Source of the DNA: Bacillus sp. HSf4
Lineage (GTDB): Bacteria > Bacillota > Bacilli > Bacillales > Bacillaceae
Reading direction: 5' to 3'
Length of the DNA stretch: 64,000 nt
NCBI RefSeq assembly: GCF_029537375.1
Contig: NZ_CP120679.1
Location: 3,088,001-3,152,000 of the forward strand
Shown here piece by piece: positions 36,635 to 46,348 of the stretch. The translations under genes and the position numbers were made by a program. Positions within the stretch are counted from its first letter, which is position 1. Every line of letters starts with the position of its first letter. The notes under the pieces were generated by a model. It searched no databases, was not told the origin of the DNA, and was given only the letters and a program-made list of their open reading frames with translations.

Positions 36635-37129
36635 ATGTTTCATGTCGAAAAAACAGAAGGCGGCAAAGAAAAAAAATACGAGCTGCTTCTCAAACAAATC
36701 GATGCGCTCACAGAAGGCGAAACCGATTTGATAGCGAATGTGTCGAACGCCTCCGCACTCTTGTATCACTCATTGGAAAACATCAACTGGGCCGGCTTTT
36801 ATTTCGCCAAAGACGGTGAGCTTGTGCTCGGGCCATTCCAAGGGCTCCCTGCCTGTGTGCGGATTCCGGTTGGAAAAGGGGTCTGCGGCACAGCTTATGC
36901 AAACGCCCGGATCGAACGCGTTGCCGATGTCAACGCCTTCCCGGGACATATCGCATGTGATGCGGCATCACAATCCGAAATCGTGATCCCTCTTGAAATC
37001 AACGGGGAGATGGTCGGAGTGCTTGATATAGACAGCCCGATTAAAAACCGTTTCGATGAAACCGATGAACTTTACTTGAAAAAATTCACCGAAAAACTTG
37101 GAGAACGCTTAAGCGAAAAGAGCCGGTAA
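36635..37129 (+). CDS. Free methionine-(R)-sulfoxide reductase, GAF domain
   Basis: A 164-residue single GAF-domain protein of the fRMsr family, which reduces free Met-R-sulfoxide with thioredoxin. The three cysteines expected of the active site are all present: Cys74 (LPACVRI), Cys84 (KGVCGTA) and Cys108 (HIACDA). The domain is complete from residue 15 to the C-terminus. B. subtilis calls it ytsP. The ATG follows GCGAGGGAAA. It is divergent from refZ and ends in a bidirectional terminator shared with dgcP. Confidence 0.93.
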   Translation: MFHVEKTEGGKEKKYELLLKQIDALTEGETDLIANVSNASALLYHSLENINWAGFYFAKDGELVLGPFQGLPACVRIPVGKGVCGTAYANARIERVADVNAFPGHIACDAASQSEIVIPLEINGEMVGVLDIDSPIKNRFDETDELYLKKFTEKLGERLSEKSR

Positions 37130-37144
37130 AACCGGCTCTTTTTT
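37116..37144. terminator. Bidirectional terminator between ytsP-type gene and dgcP
   Basis: AAAAGAGCCGGT/ACCGGCTCTTTT stem with a 3-nt loop; T run on the plus strand. Confidence 0.9.
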
Positions 37145-38859
37145 CATGAAGAAGCGTTGTAGACGCTAAGTTTGTTTTTACCGTTTCGCTTGGCATCGTA
37201 CAGGGCAATATCCGCCTGTTTTACAAGAGACGCCAAGGTTTTCGGACAATTCATTGACCAACAGGATATCCCGCAGGAGATCGTGACTTGCGGATTCGTG
37301 CACTCCCTGACAAGCGCAATCAATCGGCCTGCCAGCATTTTCCCAGCATGCAAATCGGCTTTCGGAAGGTATATCGCCAGCTCTTCTCCGCCCCACCTTG
37401 CCCCGACATCCTGCTCGCGAATGTTTCGCTGAATCGCCCGGGACACTTGGATGAGAATCTCATCGCCTTTCTGGTGTCCGTAGGTGTCATTGATCTGTTT
37501 AAAATCATCAATGTCGATTAACAAAAACACTCCGCTTTGGTCAGCCTTCATGCTGTATTGAATCTTTTCATCAAGAAAGCTTCTGGAATATAGCTCTGTC
37601 AGGCGATCCGTCTGAACAAGATACTTCAGCCGATCGCGAAGCATTGAATTTGAAACGGCCAGAGTGGAATGCCGGATAAGCGTCTGGAACAGCTTGAACA
37701 TCTCAAAAGTAAACGAACAGGCGTTTTTTTTCAAAACGATGACAAACCCTTTGTTTTCATTATTTTCAAGCATAGGAACACCCATTAATGAAGCATATCC
37801 GTCCTGTCCGAACAGTGTAGAGCCGTTTCCGACAAACACTCCGTTCTCTTCGGATACTTTTTCTTTAACATAGCGAATATAAGGATCTGCTGCATCCGTT
37901 TCAAAAAAGCTTGTGCTCCCTGGCAGCAAATTCTCTTCTTCCAAATGATTGTGATAAAAAAAGCCGACTTCCTCAGCCCCGAATGAGCCGATCAGCCTGT
38001 CGGACAAGTTTTTCATCATATCAGGAAGCTGTTTTGTCCTGTTCAGCTGATGGGAGGTTTCGTTGATCAGCTCCAAATTCGAAATCATATTTTTGGATTG
38101 CTCATAGAGCCGGGAATTTTCAAAGGCTGTACCTGCCGCATTCGAAATGACGCATATTTCCTCAGCCATTCCGGCAGCATCGGGTCCCGATGCTTTCAAA
38201 ACACCGTAAGTCCCCTGTCTTCCTTTAATCGGAATATAAACGATTGAATCATCCTTCTGCTTCCGCTTCCCTGACAAATAAGCCTCCAATGCAAAGGGAT
38301 CAGTCGTCTCATTTTGAACATCGATTTCTTTTGCAGGCAGATTGATGTATTGATCCTGATCAAAGGATAAAAAAAGGCAGTAGGTTAAATCAGGAAAAAT
38401 ACCCCTCAAACTCTCGAGCATCGTTTTGAGAACTTTTTCTTGATCCATCAGCCCATGAACCCGTTCCGTCTCTTTATAAATTCTTGTTTTGCGAAGCGTA
38501 TCCCTATGTGTTTTTTCGAGCTCTGTACAATGTTTCAAAAACATATAAATCGATTCAGCCAGATTTTTCGGTATTTTACGATTCTTTAGACTTATAAGTT
38601 CGATATATTTACTGTTTCTTTCTATTGTTATAATGGTATAATAATCATTGATACAGCTGATTGAATCGTTACGGTCTTTCAGCTTCGCCGGCTTATGAGA
38701 AGAGGCTTGCAAAGTCAAGGAAATCGGCGAGAAAAATGACTCTGCTGCCTCTTTCAGCCAAACGACAGAGTTATTGTATGAAAGAGCCGGCTTTTTTAAC
38801 AAAAATTGGAGAAGCTCCTGATGAAAAGAGAGATATAGGTCTTCAGTTTGTCTATTCAT
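37144..38859 (-). CDS. dgcP: Diguanylate cyclase DgcP
   Basis: It makes the second messenger c-di-GMP; DgcP (YtrP) is one of the three cyclases of B. subtilis. The 571-residue cytosolic protein has an N-terminal region of unknown fold, one or two GAF-like segments (about 140-265 and 275-400) and a C-terminal GGDEF domain (about 410-570). The active-site signature is GGEEL at 490-494 instead of GGEEF or GGDEF, and the inhibitory RxxD site (REQD) lies the usual five residues before it. The ATG is 6 nt after GGGTG. It is transcribed alone. Confidence 0.92.
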   Translation of the reverse strand: MNRQTEDLYLSFHQELLQFLLKKPALSYNNSVVWLKEAAESFFSPISLTLQASSHKPAKLKDRNDSISCINDYYTIITIERNSKYIELISLKNRKIPKNLAESIYMFLKHCTELEKTHRDTLRKTRIYKETERVHGLMDQEKVLKTMLESLRGIFPDLTYCLFLSFDQDQYINLPAKEIDVQNETTDPFALEAYLSGKRKQKDDSIVYIPIKGRQGTYGVLKASGPDAAGMAEEICVISNAAGTAFENSRLYEQSKNMISNLELINETSHQLNRTKQLPDMMKNLSDRLIGSFGAEEVGFFYHNHLEEENLLPGSTSFFETDAADPYIRYVKEKVSEENGVFVGNGSTLFGQDGYASLMGVPMLENNENKGFVIVLKKNACSFTFEMFKLFQTLIRHSTLAVSNSMLRDRLKYLVQTDRLTELYSRSFLDEKIQYSMKADQSGVFLLIDIDDFKQINDTYGHQKGDEILIQVSRAIQRNIREQDVGARWGGEELAIYLPKADLHAGKMLAGRLIALVRECTNPQVTISCGISCWSMNCPKTLASLVKQADIALYDAKRNGKNKLSVYNASS

Positions 38860-38975
38860 TAATATCACCCAAAAACATCCATTGAAATCTAATCTTATTT
38901 TCCTAATTATATCATAAAAACAGGACTATATCCCGGTATGTGTTTTAAATCCATTTTAAGCCTGTCCATATGTGG

Positions 38976-39004
38976 TTGACTTTAACCCTAGGACATTATA
39001 TAAT
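38976..39004 (+). promoter_or_regulatory. Sigma-A promoter of rpsD
   Basis: TTGACT, 17 nt, TATAAT: a strong vegetative promoter starting a leader of about 180 nt. Confidence 0.85.
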
Positions 39005-39011
39005 CGACTTT

Positions 39012-39794
<783 letters not shown>

Positions 39795-39824
39795 AACAAA
39801 TGCTCTGTAAAGAGCATCGGCAAA

Positions 39825-39868
39825 AACCCTAGAATCGTTGATATACCAACGATTCTAGGGTTTTTTGT
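39825..39868 (+). terminator. Terminator of rpsD
   Basis: A 16-bp stem (AACCCTAGAATCGTTG and complement) with an 8-nt loop, then six Ts. A smaller hairpin (ATGCTCT/AGAGCAT) lies just before it at 39801-39818. Confidence 0.95.
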
Positions 39869-39890
39869 TTGCTCTCTGCTTTGTGGAATA

Positions 39891-40090
39891 TTGTATTCTC
39901 TCCCCCATTGGTTTGGGGGAAGTTTGGGAGCCGTTCCCTTTTTAAATGGAGCGGAAACCGGGGAAATCATTTATATGGAAGGAAAAATTCATTACATAAA
40001 TCAGATCCGCAAGGTTTTTTTCATGTCGTGGATTCAAAAGGAAACACCAACAACCTCATTAAATTTAAAATGTCGTCGGCGTGGAAATAA
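39891..40090 (+). pseudogene. Possible gene remnant with a frameshift, origin unknown
   Basis: Two overlapping frames each look protein-like over part of their length: one reads GAVPFLNGAETGEIIYMEG up to about 40015, and a second reads on as GFFHVVDSKGNTNNLIKFK to a stop at 40090. A single frameshift near 40015 would join them. There is no ribosome site, and I recognise no family. A hairpin with a short T run follows (40091-40124). It may be the tail of an accessory gene decayed after transfer; it could also be chance. Confidence 0.3.
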
Positions 40091-40124
40091 AGTAAGCCCT
40101 TCTCACAGCTGGAAGGGCTTTACT
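40091..40124 (+). terminator. Hairpin after the first remnant
   Basis: AGTAAGCCCTTC pairs with GAAGGGCTTTACT around 9 nt (one bulge); the following bases are not T-rich. Confidence 0.5.
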
Positions 40125-40188
40125 CATCATAGGGTCTGTATTTTTTCGCCATTTCAATCAGAAAGGATCAATTTTAAAGCCAGATGAG

Positions 40189-40612
40189 ATGGATACCCTG
40201 AGTGGAAATCAAGAAACAGCGATGGGTGTTATGTTGAAAAAAGTCGGAAACAAAGAAGACACTGAAATGAATACTCTCGCCGACCCTGATCGAACAACAA
40301 AATTGGCGGCACAAAAAGTTTCTAAGAAAGTGTATAGTGAAGAGGAGTTAGAAAAGCTAGAAAAGAAATATACTCTTTATAATGACACAGTGTAGTGAGC
40401 TTATATAGATGGTGATATAATCGTCAAGCTAGAACCTACTTACACCGTTCCTGAAGATGTTGAAAAAAGCGAATGGGAAAGACTGGTTTGGAATTTGCAG
40501 GAGTTTATGATGCAGTTAGAGCCGGATTTGGGTACGACCTTGAGAGCTTATTGAGGAAACTATAGAGGAATTAGAAGGAAACATTGAAAATCCGTATTCA
40601 AGATTAGAATAA
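40189..40612 (+). pseudogene. Interrupted gene of unknown function
   Basis: An ATG frame codes 68 residues ending YTLYNDTV and meets TAG-TGA at 40393-40398. The same frame then continues for about 50 sense codons (AYIDGDIIVKLEPTYTVPED onward) to LGTTL, where a shift of frame near 40545 gives LIEETIEELEGNIENPYSRLE and a stop at 40612. The joined product would be an acidic protein of about 140 residues. The coherent, acidic composition on both sides of the stops argues for a once-intact gene. A GC-rich terminator follows. No family was recognised. Confidence 0.5.
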
Positions 40613-40643
40613 AGTAAGAAACAAACATAATTTTTGTGTTCAA

Positions 40644-40670
40644 GGCGCCGGTTGCGGCGCCTTCTTTTCT
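40644..40670 (+). terminator. Terminator after the interrupted gene
   Basis: GGCGCCG/CGGCGCC stem with a 4-nt loop, then TTCTTTTC on the plus strand. Confidence 0.7.
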
Positions 40671-41255
40671 ATTTCAGTAACGACTCAAGTTTCCCCTTAG
40701 TCTTTGGTCCGTAAATGCTATCTGCCGCAATTCCAGCTCTTTTTTGAAGGGATTTGACAGCCTGCACAGTTTCATACCATAAGAGCCATTGGCCTCGAAT
40801 TTAGGTAACGAGAAGCCCGCGGCAATCAGACGTTTTTGCAAGGTCTTGACTTTGGGGCCTGACGATCCTTTTTTCAAGATCGTGCCGGTGGATTTGCTCG
40901 ACTGGCTTGCGGATGCTTTCTTTTCTGATACCGTTTGACCGAGCAGGCTGTCAAATTTTTTGCGTAATGCCGATAATTGACTTGAATCTCTTACCCACGG
41001 AGCCGGGCAATTTTTGTTTGTTACGTCGTAATGGCGAACGATCTTATTTGTAGACAAACCGTAACGCTTGCACAGATGGGTGACCAGTTCAGCAGTATTC
41101 TGAACTGTTTCACTGTGAATCTTGCCGTCTTTTTCGACACACATTTCAACGTCTATCGCTGTTGTATTTTCGCTCGGCTTTAAAAAACTGACATAACAGC
41201 GATTTTTGTCGTGTGCATATGTAGGTGCCCTCATTTTCAGGAATGATGTACTGAT
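40669..41255 (-). pseudogene. N-acetylmuramoyl-L-alanine amidase remnant (Amidase_2 with peptidoglycan-binding domain)
   Basis: The central part reads as a phage or accessory lysin: ENTTAIDVEMCVEKDGKIHS, then RHYDVTNKNCPAPWV with a zinc-type histidine, a Ser/Lys linker, and GSSGPKVKTLQKRLIAAGF of a PG_binding_1 repeat. One missing base near 40776 breaks the frame; inserting a G restores ETVQAVKSLQKRAGIAAD and a normal end at 40669. The N-terminal third, with the first catalytic histidine region, is cut and frameshifted near 41200-41250. No ribosome site precedes it. It is inactive as written and directly abuts the next remnant. Confidence 0.8.
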
Positions 41256-41675
41256 ACCCCGGCTGATGTTCATTCATTTCTGCTTGAATCCCTTCATCCC
41301 AAACTGTATCTCCTGCTGCATACAACATCTTCTCCTCTTCCGCGTTCGCCTTTTGATTTGATGAATTGAATTCCCTCAAAAACCGCATCTTTTGTTAAAA
41401 CCTCTACATTAGAAAACCGGTCTTTCTCTCTTCCCCAGCATCCGCTTCATTTTGGACAAGCACTTCTTTGACAGCATCATCAAAATGATCCAAATGCGGA
41501 TATGTTACAATCACAGCATCCGGATTCCGAATCAAATGATCCATTGATGTCGGCAGCCTTAGCGAATTTGGAAAAGGCGGTAAGTCCCTTTCCCAGCTAA
41601 CATTGGATCTATGAGAAACTTTTTGCCTGCATATTCGACGACTAGTGTAGCATTGCGAATTTGTTGAATATCCAT
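41256..41675 (-). pseudogene. Metallo-beta-lactamase-fold hydrolase remnant (YddR-like)
   Basis: An ATG at 41675 opens MDIQQIRNATLVVEYAGKK and FLIDPMLAGKGT, as in B. subtilis YddR, and runs into a stop through a deletion near 41580. The second frame carries NPDAVIVTYPHLDHFDD, where the family HxHxDH has lost its first histidine, and a third frame near 41300 gives MLYAAGDTVWDEGIQAEM. About 80 C-terminal residues are missing where the amidase remnant begins. At least two frameshifts plus truncation make it non-functional. It is divergent from the intact Lrp-type gene, recalling the lrpA-lrpB-yddQ-yddR cluster. Confidence 0.8.
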
Positions 41676-41844
41676 GGTTATGATTCCTTTTCTTTGTCTT
41701 ATCGATAGTTTATACTATGATCCCTTGAGATTTACATAGTTAAGATCAAGTCTTTTTTCTGTTTGACTTGATGTTTGAAAAAACGTATTTTATTTTGTGC
41801 CGGAATGTTTTAGGTCGATCGCATTTGAGAAAGGATTTGATTAG

Positions 41845-42255
41845 ATGCTTGATCATACAGATTTGCGGATATTAGAAGAGCTTTCGAAAAACAGCCGGAT
41901 GACGATGAAGGAATTGGGAGAAAAAGTTCATTTGACAGGGCAAGCTGCCGCAACCAGAGTTGCGAAATTAGAAGATAGCGGGGTGATTGAAGGCTATACC
42001 ATTAAAGCGAATCAAGTGAAACTAGGGTGTTTTATCCACGCGTTTATCAATATCTACACCAAAAGCACTCATCACCAGCCTTATCTTTCATTTATCAACG
42101 CACAAGAGAAACACATCATCAACAACTATAAAATCAGCGGGGATGGCTGCTATCTGCTTGAATGCAAATTTCCATCCAATGAACATTTAGACCAATTTTT
42201 AATCGGCTTGAACAAGCATGCCAATTATAAGTTGTCGATTGTGATTAGTAAATAG
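41845..42255 (+). CDS. Lrp/AsnC family transcriptional regulator
   Basis: A 136-residue protein with an N-terminal helix-turn-helix (MLDHTDLRILEELSKNSRMT, then ELGEKVHLTGQAAATRVAKLEDSGVI near 25-50) and a C-terminal RAM/ligand domain from about 65. It is intact and starts 9 nt after AAAGGA. It resembles the LrpA/LrpB type of B. subtilis, which there sits beside yddQ-yddR; here its divergent neighbour is the broken YddR-like gene, so it may have lost its local target. The ligand is presumably an amino acid. Confidence 0.85.
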   Translation: MLDHTDLRILEELSKNSRMTMKELGEKVHLTGQAAATRVAKLEDSGVIEGYTIKANQVKLGCFIHAFINIYTKSTHHQPYLSFINAQEKHIINNYKISGDGCYLLECKFPSNEHLDQFLIGLNKHANYKLSIVISK

Positions 42256-42428
42256 TGCATCCATTCTTTGCGGGATTATATTGCTCTGCTCTTTGATATT
42301 CTTGGATCTAAATGAATGCGCGTAGAAGAATATGAATCTATTTGGTGGGGCTCGGCATTATTCGCATTCATATTTTTTCGATTAATAACATCACAATGTC
42401 GGCATTTTTAATGAATCAACACAAAAAG

Positions 42429-42454
42429 AAAAAGCGGGATGATCCCTGCTTTTT
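42429..42454. terminator. Terminator after the Lrp-type gene
   Basis: AAAAAGC/GCTTTTT with GGG-type inner pairs; T run on the plus strand. Confidence 0.6.
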
Positions 42455-42521
42455 CGGTTCCATTTTATTAGAACGTTTCCGGGTTCGAATGTCCCGGGCT
42501 CATACGTTGCTTTATAATGTC

Positions 42522-42549
42522 TGCTAAAAGCCGTCTGCTTTAGAACGGC
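42522..42549 (-). terminator. Possible terminator of the 47-codon gene at 42594-42737
   Basis: On the minus strand GCCGT/ACGGC with a 10-nt loop, then TTTTAG. It shares bases with the larger 15-bp hairpin, so the two exclude each other. Confidence 0.4.
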
Positions 42550-42597
42550 GAATTCATGATGACAGTGCCCCCCGGCATGAATTCGCCGTTTTTTTAT
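42525..42597 (+). ncRNA. Candidate small RNA with C-rich loop
   Basis: A TATAAT (42513-42518) precedes about 70 nt ending in a perfect 15-bp stem AACGGCGAATTCATG/CATGAATTCGCCGTT and seven Ts. The loop contains CCCCCC, a feature of antisense small RNAs that bind ribosome sites. No good -35 is visible, and the stem could instead serve only as a terminator. Confidence 0.3.
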
Positions 42598-42737
42598 TTT
42601 AAACGCTTCGTCTCTTCCGAATCGTTCAATTGATTAAAGCCGTCCACTGTCTGTTCGGCCTGTGTTTTTCGTACAGCTTCAAGCTGCTTTTGATAATCTT
42701 CTTTGAATTTTTCTTTCGCGGCAATAAACAAGTTCAT
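42594..42737 (-). CDS. Small charged helical protein, 47 residues
   Basis: Starting at an ATG 8 nt after GGGAGG, the product (MNLFIAAKEKFKEDYQKQLE onward to EETKRLK) is highly charged and probably one long helix. I do not recognise a named family. The good ribosome site and the composition support a real gene. A longer in-frame start 25 codons upstream lacks a ribosome site. It lies downstream of tyrS on the same strand but beyond the tyrS terminator, so it needs its own promoter, which I could not identify with confidence. Confidence 0.7.
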   Translation of the reverse strand: MNLFIAAKEKFKEDYQKQLEAVRKTQAEQTVDGFNQLNDSEETKRLK

Positions 42738-42830
42738 TCTGAATTCCTCCCGACTAGAGAATGGAAACGCTTTACTTTCTATATCTATTTTTGACATTTC
42801 CTGAATGAACATACATCAAACGTTTTGATA

Positions 42831-42860
42831 AAAAAACCCTTGCCGTTTAAGCAAGGGTTT
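42831..42860 (-). terminator. Terminator of tyrS
   Basis: AAACCCTTGC/GCAAGGGTTT stem with a 7-nt loop, then a run of Ts on the minus strand. Confidence 0.9.
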
Positions 42861-42867
42861 CAATGGA

Positions 42868-44139
<1,272 letters not shown>

Positions 44140-44157
44140 TTAGCTCCTTTTTTCCAA

Positions 44158-44420
44158 AAATAAAACGCCCCTTCGCAAAAACGAAGGGACGATAAAAATC
44201 GCGGTACCACCCTGCTTAAAAGAACGCATGGCCGCGCTCTTTTCACTCTCATTGATAACGGAAAAGCTTCCGTTCTTCTGCTACACAAAGCCCGGGAGGC
44301 TTTTTTCGCAAAAGCGGTTCATGAGTGTAATTCAAACCATCCATATGTGCTGATTTTCACCGGCCATCAGCTCTCTAAGACAGGGAAGGATCGTTCTACT
44401 GGTCTCAGTCTTCACCTTTT
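44158..44420 (-). ncRNA. T-box riboswitch, tyrosine type
   Basis: The minus strand carries the T-box sequence AGGGTGGTACCGCG (44202-44215), followed by a terminator hairpin (GTCCCTTCG/CGAAGGGGC with T run, about 44160-44196). Upstream stem I contains AGTAGA-type and loop motifs and a specifier TAC (44327-44329, in GAATTACACTC), the codon for tyrosine. Uncharged tRNA-Tyr would pair with it and allow read-through into tyrS. Confidence 0.95.
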
Positions 44421-44438
44421 AAATATTCGACTAAATCT

Positions 44439-44467
44439 TTTTTAACATAATATTTTTTCATTGTCAA
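44439..44467 (-). promoter_or_regulatory. Sigma-A promoter of the tyrS T-box transcript
   Basis: TTGACA (44462-44467), 17 nt, TAAAAA (44439-44444) on the minus strand, just after the acsA stop and before the T-box leader. Confidence 0.6.
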
Positions 44468-44474
44468 TGAGACA

Positions 44475-46193
44475 TCAGTCTTCCATTGTGGAAAGATCCC
44501 CGGCCGGCAGGTTCAATTCCCAGGCTTTCAGGACACGCCTCATGATTTTGCCGCTTCTCGTTTTCGGCAGTTTATCCTTAAACTCGATTTCCCTTGGCGC
44601 GGCATGTGCGGCCAAGCCTTGTTTCACGAACTGCCTGATTTCTTCTTTTAACGAATCTGACGGTTCATAACCTTCTCTAAGCGCGATGAACGCTTTAATA
44701 ATTTCTCCGCGGACCGGATCCGGTTTGCCGATGACACCCGCTTCGGCGACAGCTTGATGCTCGACAAGCTTGCTCTCGACTTCAAACGGGCCGACGCGCT
44801 CGCCTGATGTCATGATGACATCGTCGATCCGTCCCTGGAACCAGAAGTATCCGTCTTCATCCATGTAGGCGGAATCGCCTGACACATACCAATCACCCGG
44901 CATAAAATAGGAGCTGTATTTTTCAGGGTTGTTCCAGATCGAATGCATCATCGACGGCCAGCCTTTTTTAATGGCGAGATTCCCCATTCTGTAAGGAGGC
45001 AGTTCATTTCCCTGATTGTCGACGATCGCAGCCTCTACGCCGGGAATCGGCTTGCCCATTGATCCCGGTTTAATTTCCATGCACGGGTAATTGCAGATGA
45101 GCTGCGCTCCTGTTTCAGTCATCCACCATGTATCATGAATCCGGTTGCCGAAGACTTTATGCCCCCATCTGATGACTTCAGGATTTAACGGCTCCCCTAC
45201 GCTTAAAACATGCCGTAGTGAACTCAGATTGTATTTGTTCACAAGATCGTCGCCTGCACCCATCAGCATCCGGAAAGCCGTTGGCGCGCTGTACCATACC
45301 GTCACTTCCATTTTTTCAATTGTTTCGTACCATGCCTCAGGACTGAATCTGCCGCCTACGACGACATTCGTTGCTCCATTCAGCCACGGACCGAAGATCC
45401 CGTAAACCGTTCCGGTGACCCAGCCGGGATCAGCGGTGCACCAATAGATGTCATCATCATGCAGATCAAGAACCCATTTGGCTGTTTGATAATGTTGAAT
45501 CATTGCTTTGTGGACGTGGAGAACCCCTTTTGGCGCGCCGGTTGAACCCGATGTATAGTGAAGCAGCATCCCGTCTTCCTGATCCATCCATTCAATCTCA
45601 AGATCAGTGCCTGCTTCCGCCGCTTTCGCGTAATAATCGATGACAGGTCCTTCTTCCTTTACGCCTTCTCCAACGACAATGATTGATTCAAGGTCCGGAA
45701 GTTCATCGGCCGGCACCCGTTCAAGCAATTCCGGCGTCGTCACGATGACCTTCGCTCCGCTGTTTGCAAGCCTGTCTTTGACGGCACCTTCCATAAATGC
45801 TTCAAATAACGGCCCGACAATCGCTCCCAATTTGACAGCGCCGAGAAGAATAAAATAAAGCTCGGGTGATCTCGGCATAAAAACAAACACACGGTCTCCC
45901 TTTCTCACATTGGCATGCTGCTTTAAGACATTCCCGGCTTTATTGGTTTCATTTTTCATCTCTCTGAAGGTGTACTTTTCTTCGCGGACCGGATCTTTGT
46001 AGTAAAATGCCACTTTGTTTTTCAAATTTGACTCAGCGTGGCGGTCGATCGCTTCATAAGCTGCATTGATTTTTCCCGTTTTGTACCATGAAAAATGCTT
46101 TTCGGCATCCTTCCAGTCAAATGTCCGGTATGTTTCATCATAGTCAGTCAAGTTGTAATTTCCCTTTTCTGCCGGCAGCGCTTTCAATTCCAT
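44475..46193 (-). CDS. acsA: Acetyl-CoA synthetase AcsA
   Basis: It activates acetate to acetyl-CoA through acetyl-AMP, used to grow on acetate once sugars are gone. The 572 residues equal the B. subtilis enzyme. Motifs: HYTSGSTGAPKG near 220-231, DTWWMTETG near 364-372, and PKTRSGKIMRR, whose Lys549 is the catalytic lysine inactivated by AcuA acetylation. The start is the ATG 6 nt after GGGGG; nine in-frame upstream codons are rejected. It is divergent from acuABC, and a cre site lies between them. Confidence 0.97.
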   Translation of the reverse strand: MELKALPAEKGNYNLTDYDETYRTFDWKDAEKHFSWYKTGKINAAYEAIDRHAESNLKNKVAFYYKDPVREEKYTFREMKNETNKAGNVLKQHANVRKGDRVFVFMPRSPELYFILLGAVKLGAIVGPLFEAFMEGAVKDRLANSGAKVIVTTPELLERVPADELPDLESIIVVGEGVKEEGPVIDYYAKAAEAGTDLEIEWMDQEDGMLLHYTSGSTGAPKGVLHVHKAMIQHYQTAKWVLDLHDDDIYWCTADPGWVTGTVYGIFGPWLNGATNVVVGGRFSPEAWYETIEKMEVTVWYSAPTAFRMLMGAGDDLVNKYNLSSLRHVLSVGEPLNPEVIRWGHKVFGNRIHDTWWMTETGAQLICNYPCMEIKPGSMGKPIPGVEAAIVDNQGNELPPYRMGNLAIKKGWPSMMHSIWNNPEKYSSYFMPGDWYVSGDSAYMDEDGYFWFQGRIDDVIMTSGERVGPFEVESKLVEHQAVAEAGVIGKPDPVRGEIIKAFIALREGYEPSDSLKEEIRQFVKQGLAAHAAPREIEFKDKLPKTRSGKIMRRVLKAWELNLPAGDLSTMED

Positions 46194-46280
46194 GTCCATC
46201 CCCCTTTGTTCGATCATCAAAATATATTATAGTATAGATTTTTTATTTTCTCAATTTTTAAAAAATACTGTTCTATCCTA

Positions 46281-46294
46281 TGAAAACGCTTAAT
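46281..46294. promoter_or_regulatory. cre site between acsA and acuABC
   Basis: TGAAAACGCTTAAT matches the cre core at 12-13 of 14 positions. It lies 68 nt before the acuA start and about 88 nt from the acsA start, where CcpA could repress one or both, as known for these genes in B. subtilis. Confidence 0.65.
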
Positions 46295-46348
46295 ATTTTG
46301 GTATGTTATGTATAAAAGACTTCAACTAAGATGTAAGGCGGTGGATAC

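Noticed and set aside
39869..42255. An active prophage or integrated element after rpsD.
   Set aside because: No integrase, no paired attachment repeats and no run of phage structural genes were found; only decayed fragments remain.
42481..42505. GGGTTCGAAT followed by TCCCGGGC resembles a tRNA T-arm.
   Set aside because: The stem has two extra bases, and no acceptor, D or anticodon arms fit upstream. It might be a trace of an attachment site next to the decayed patch, but nothing supports that.
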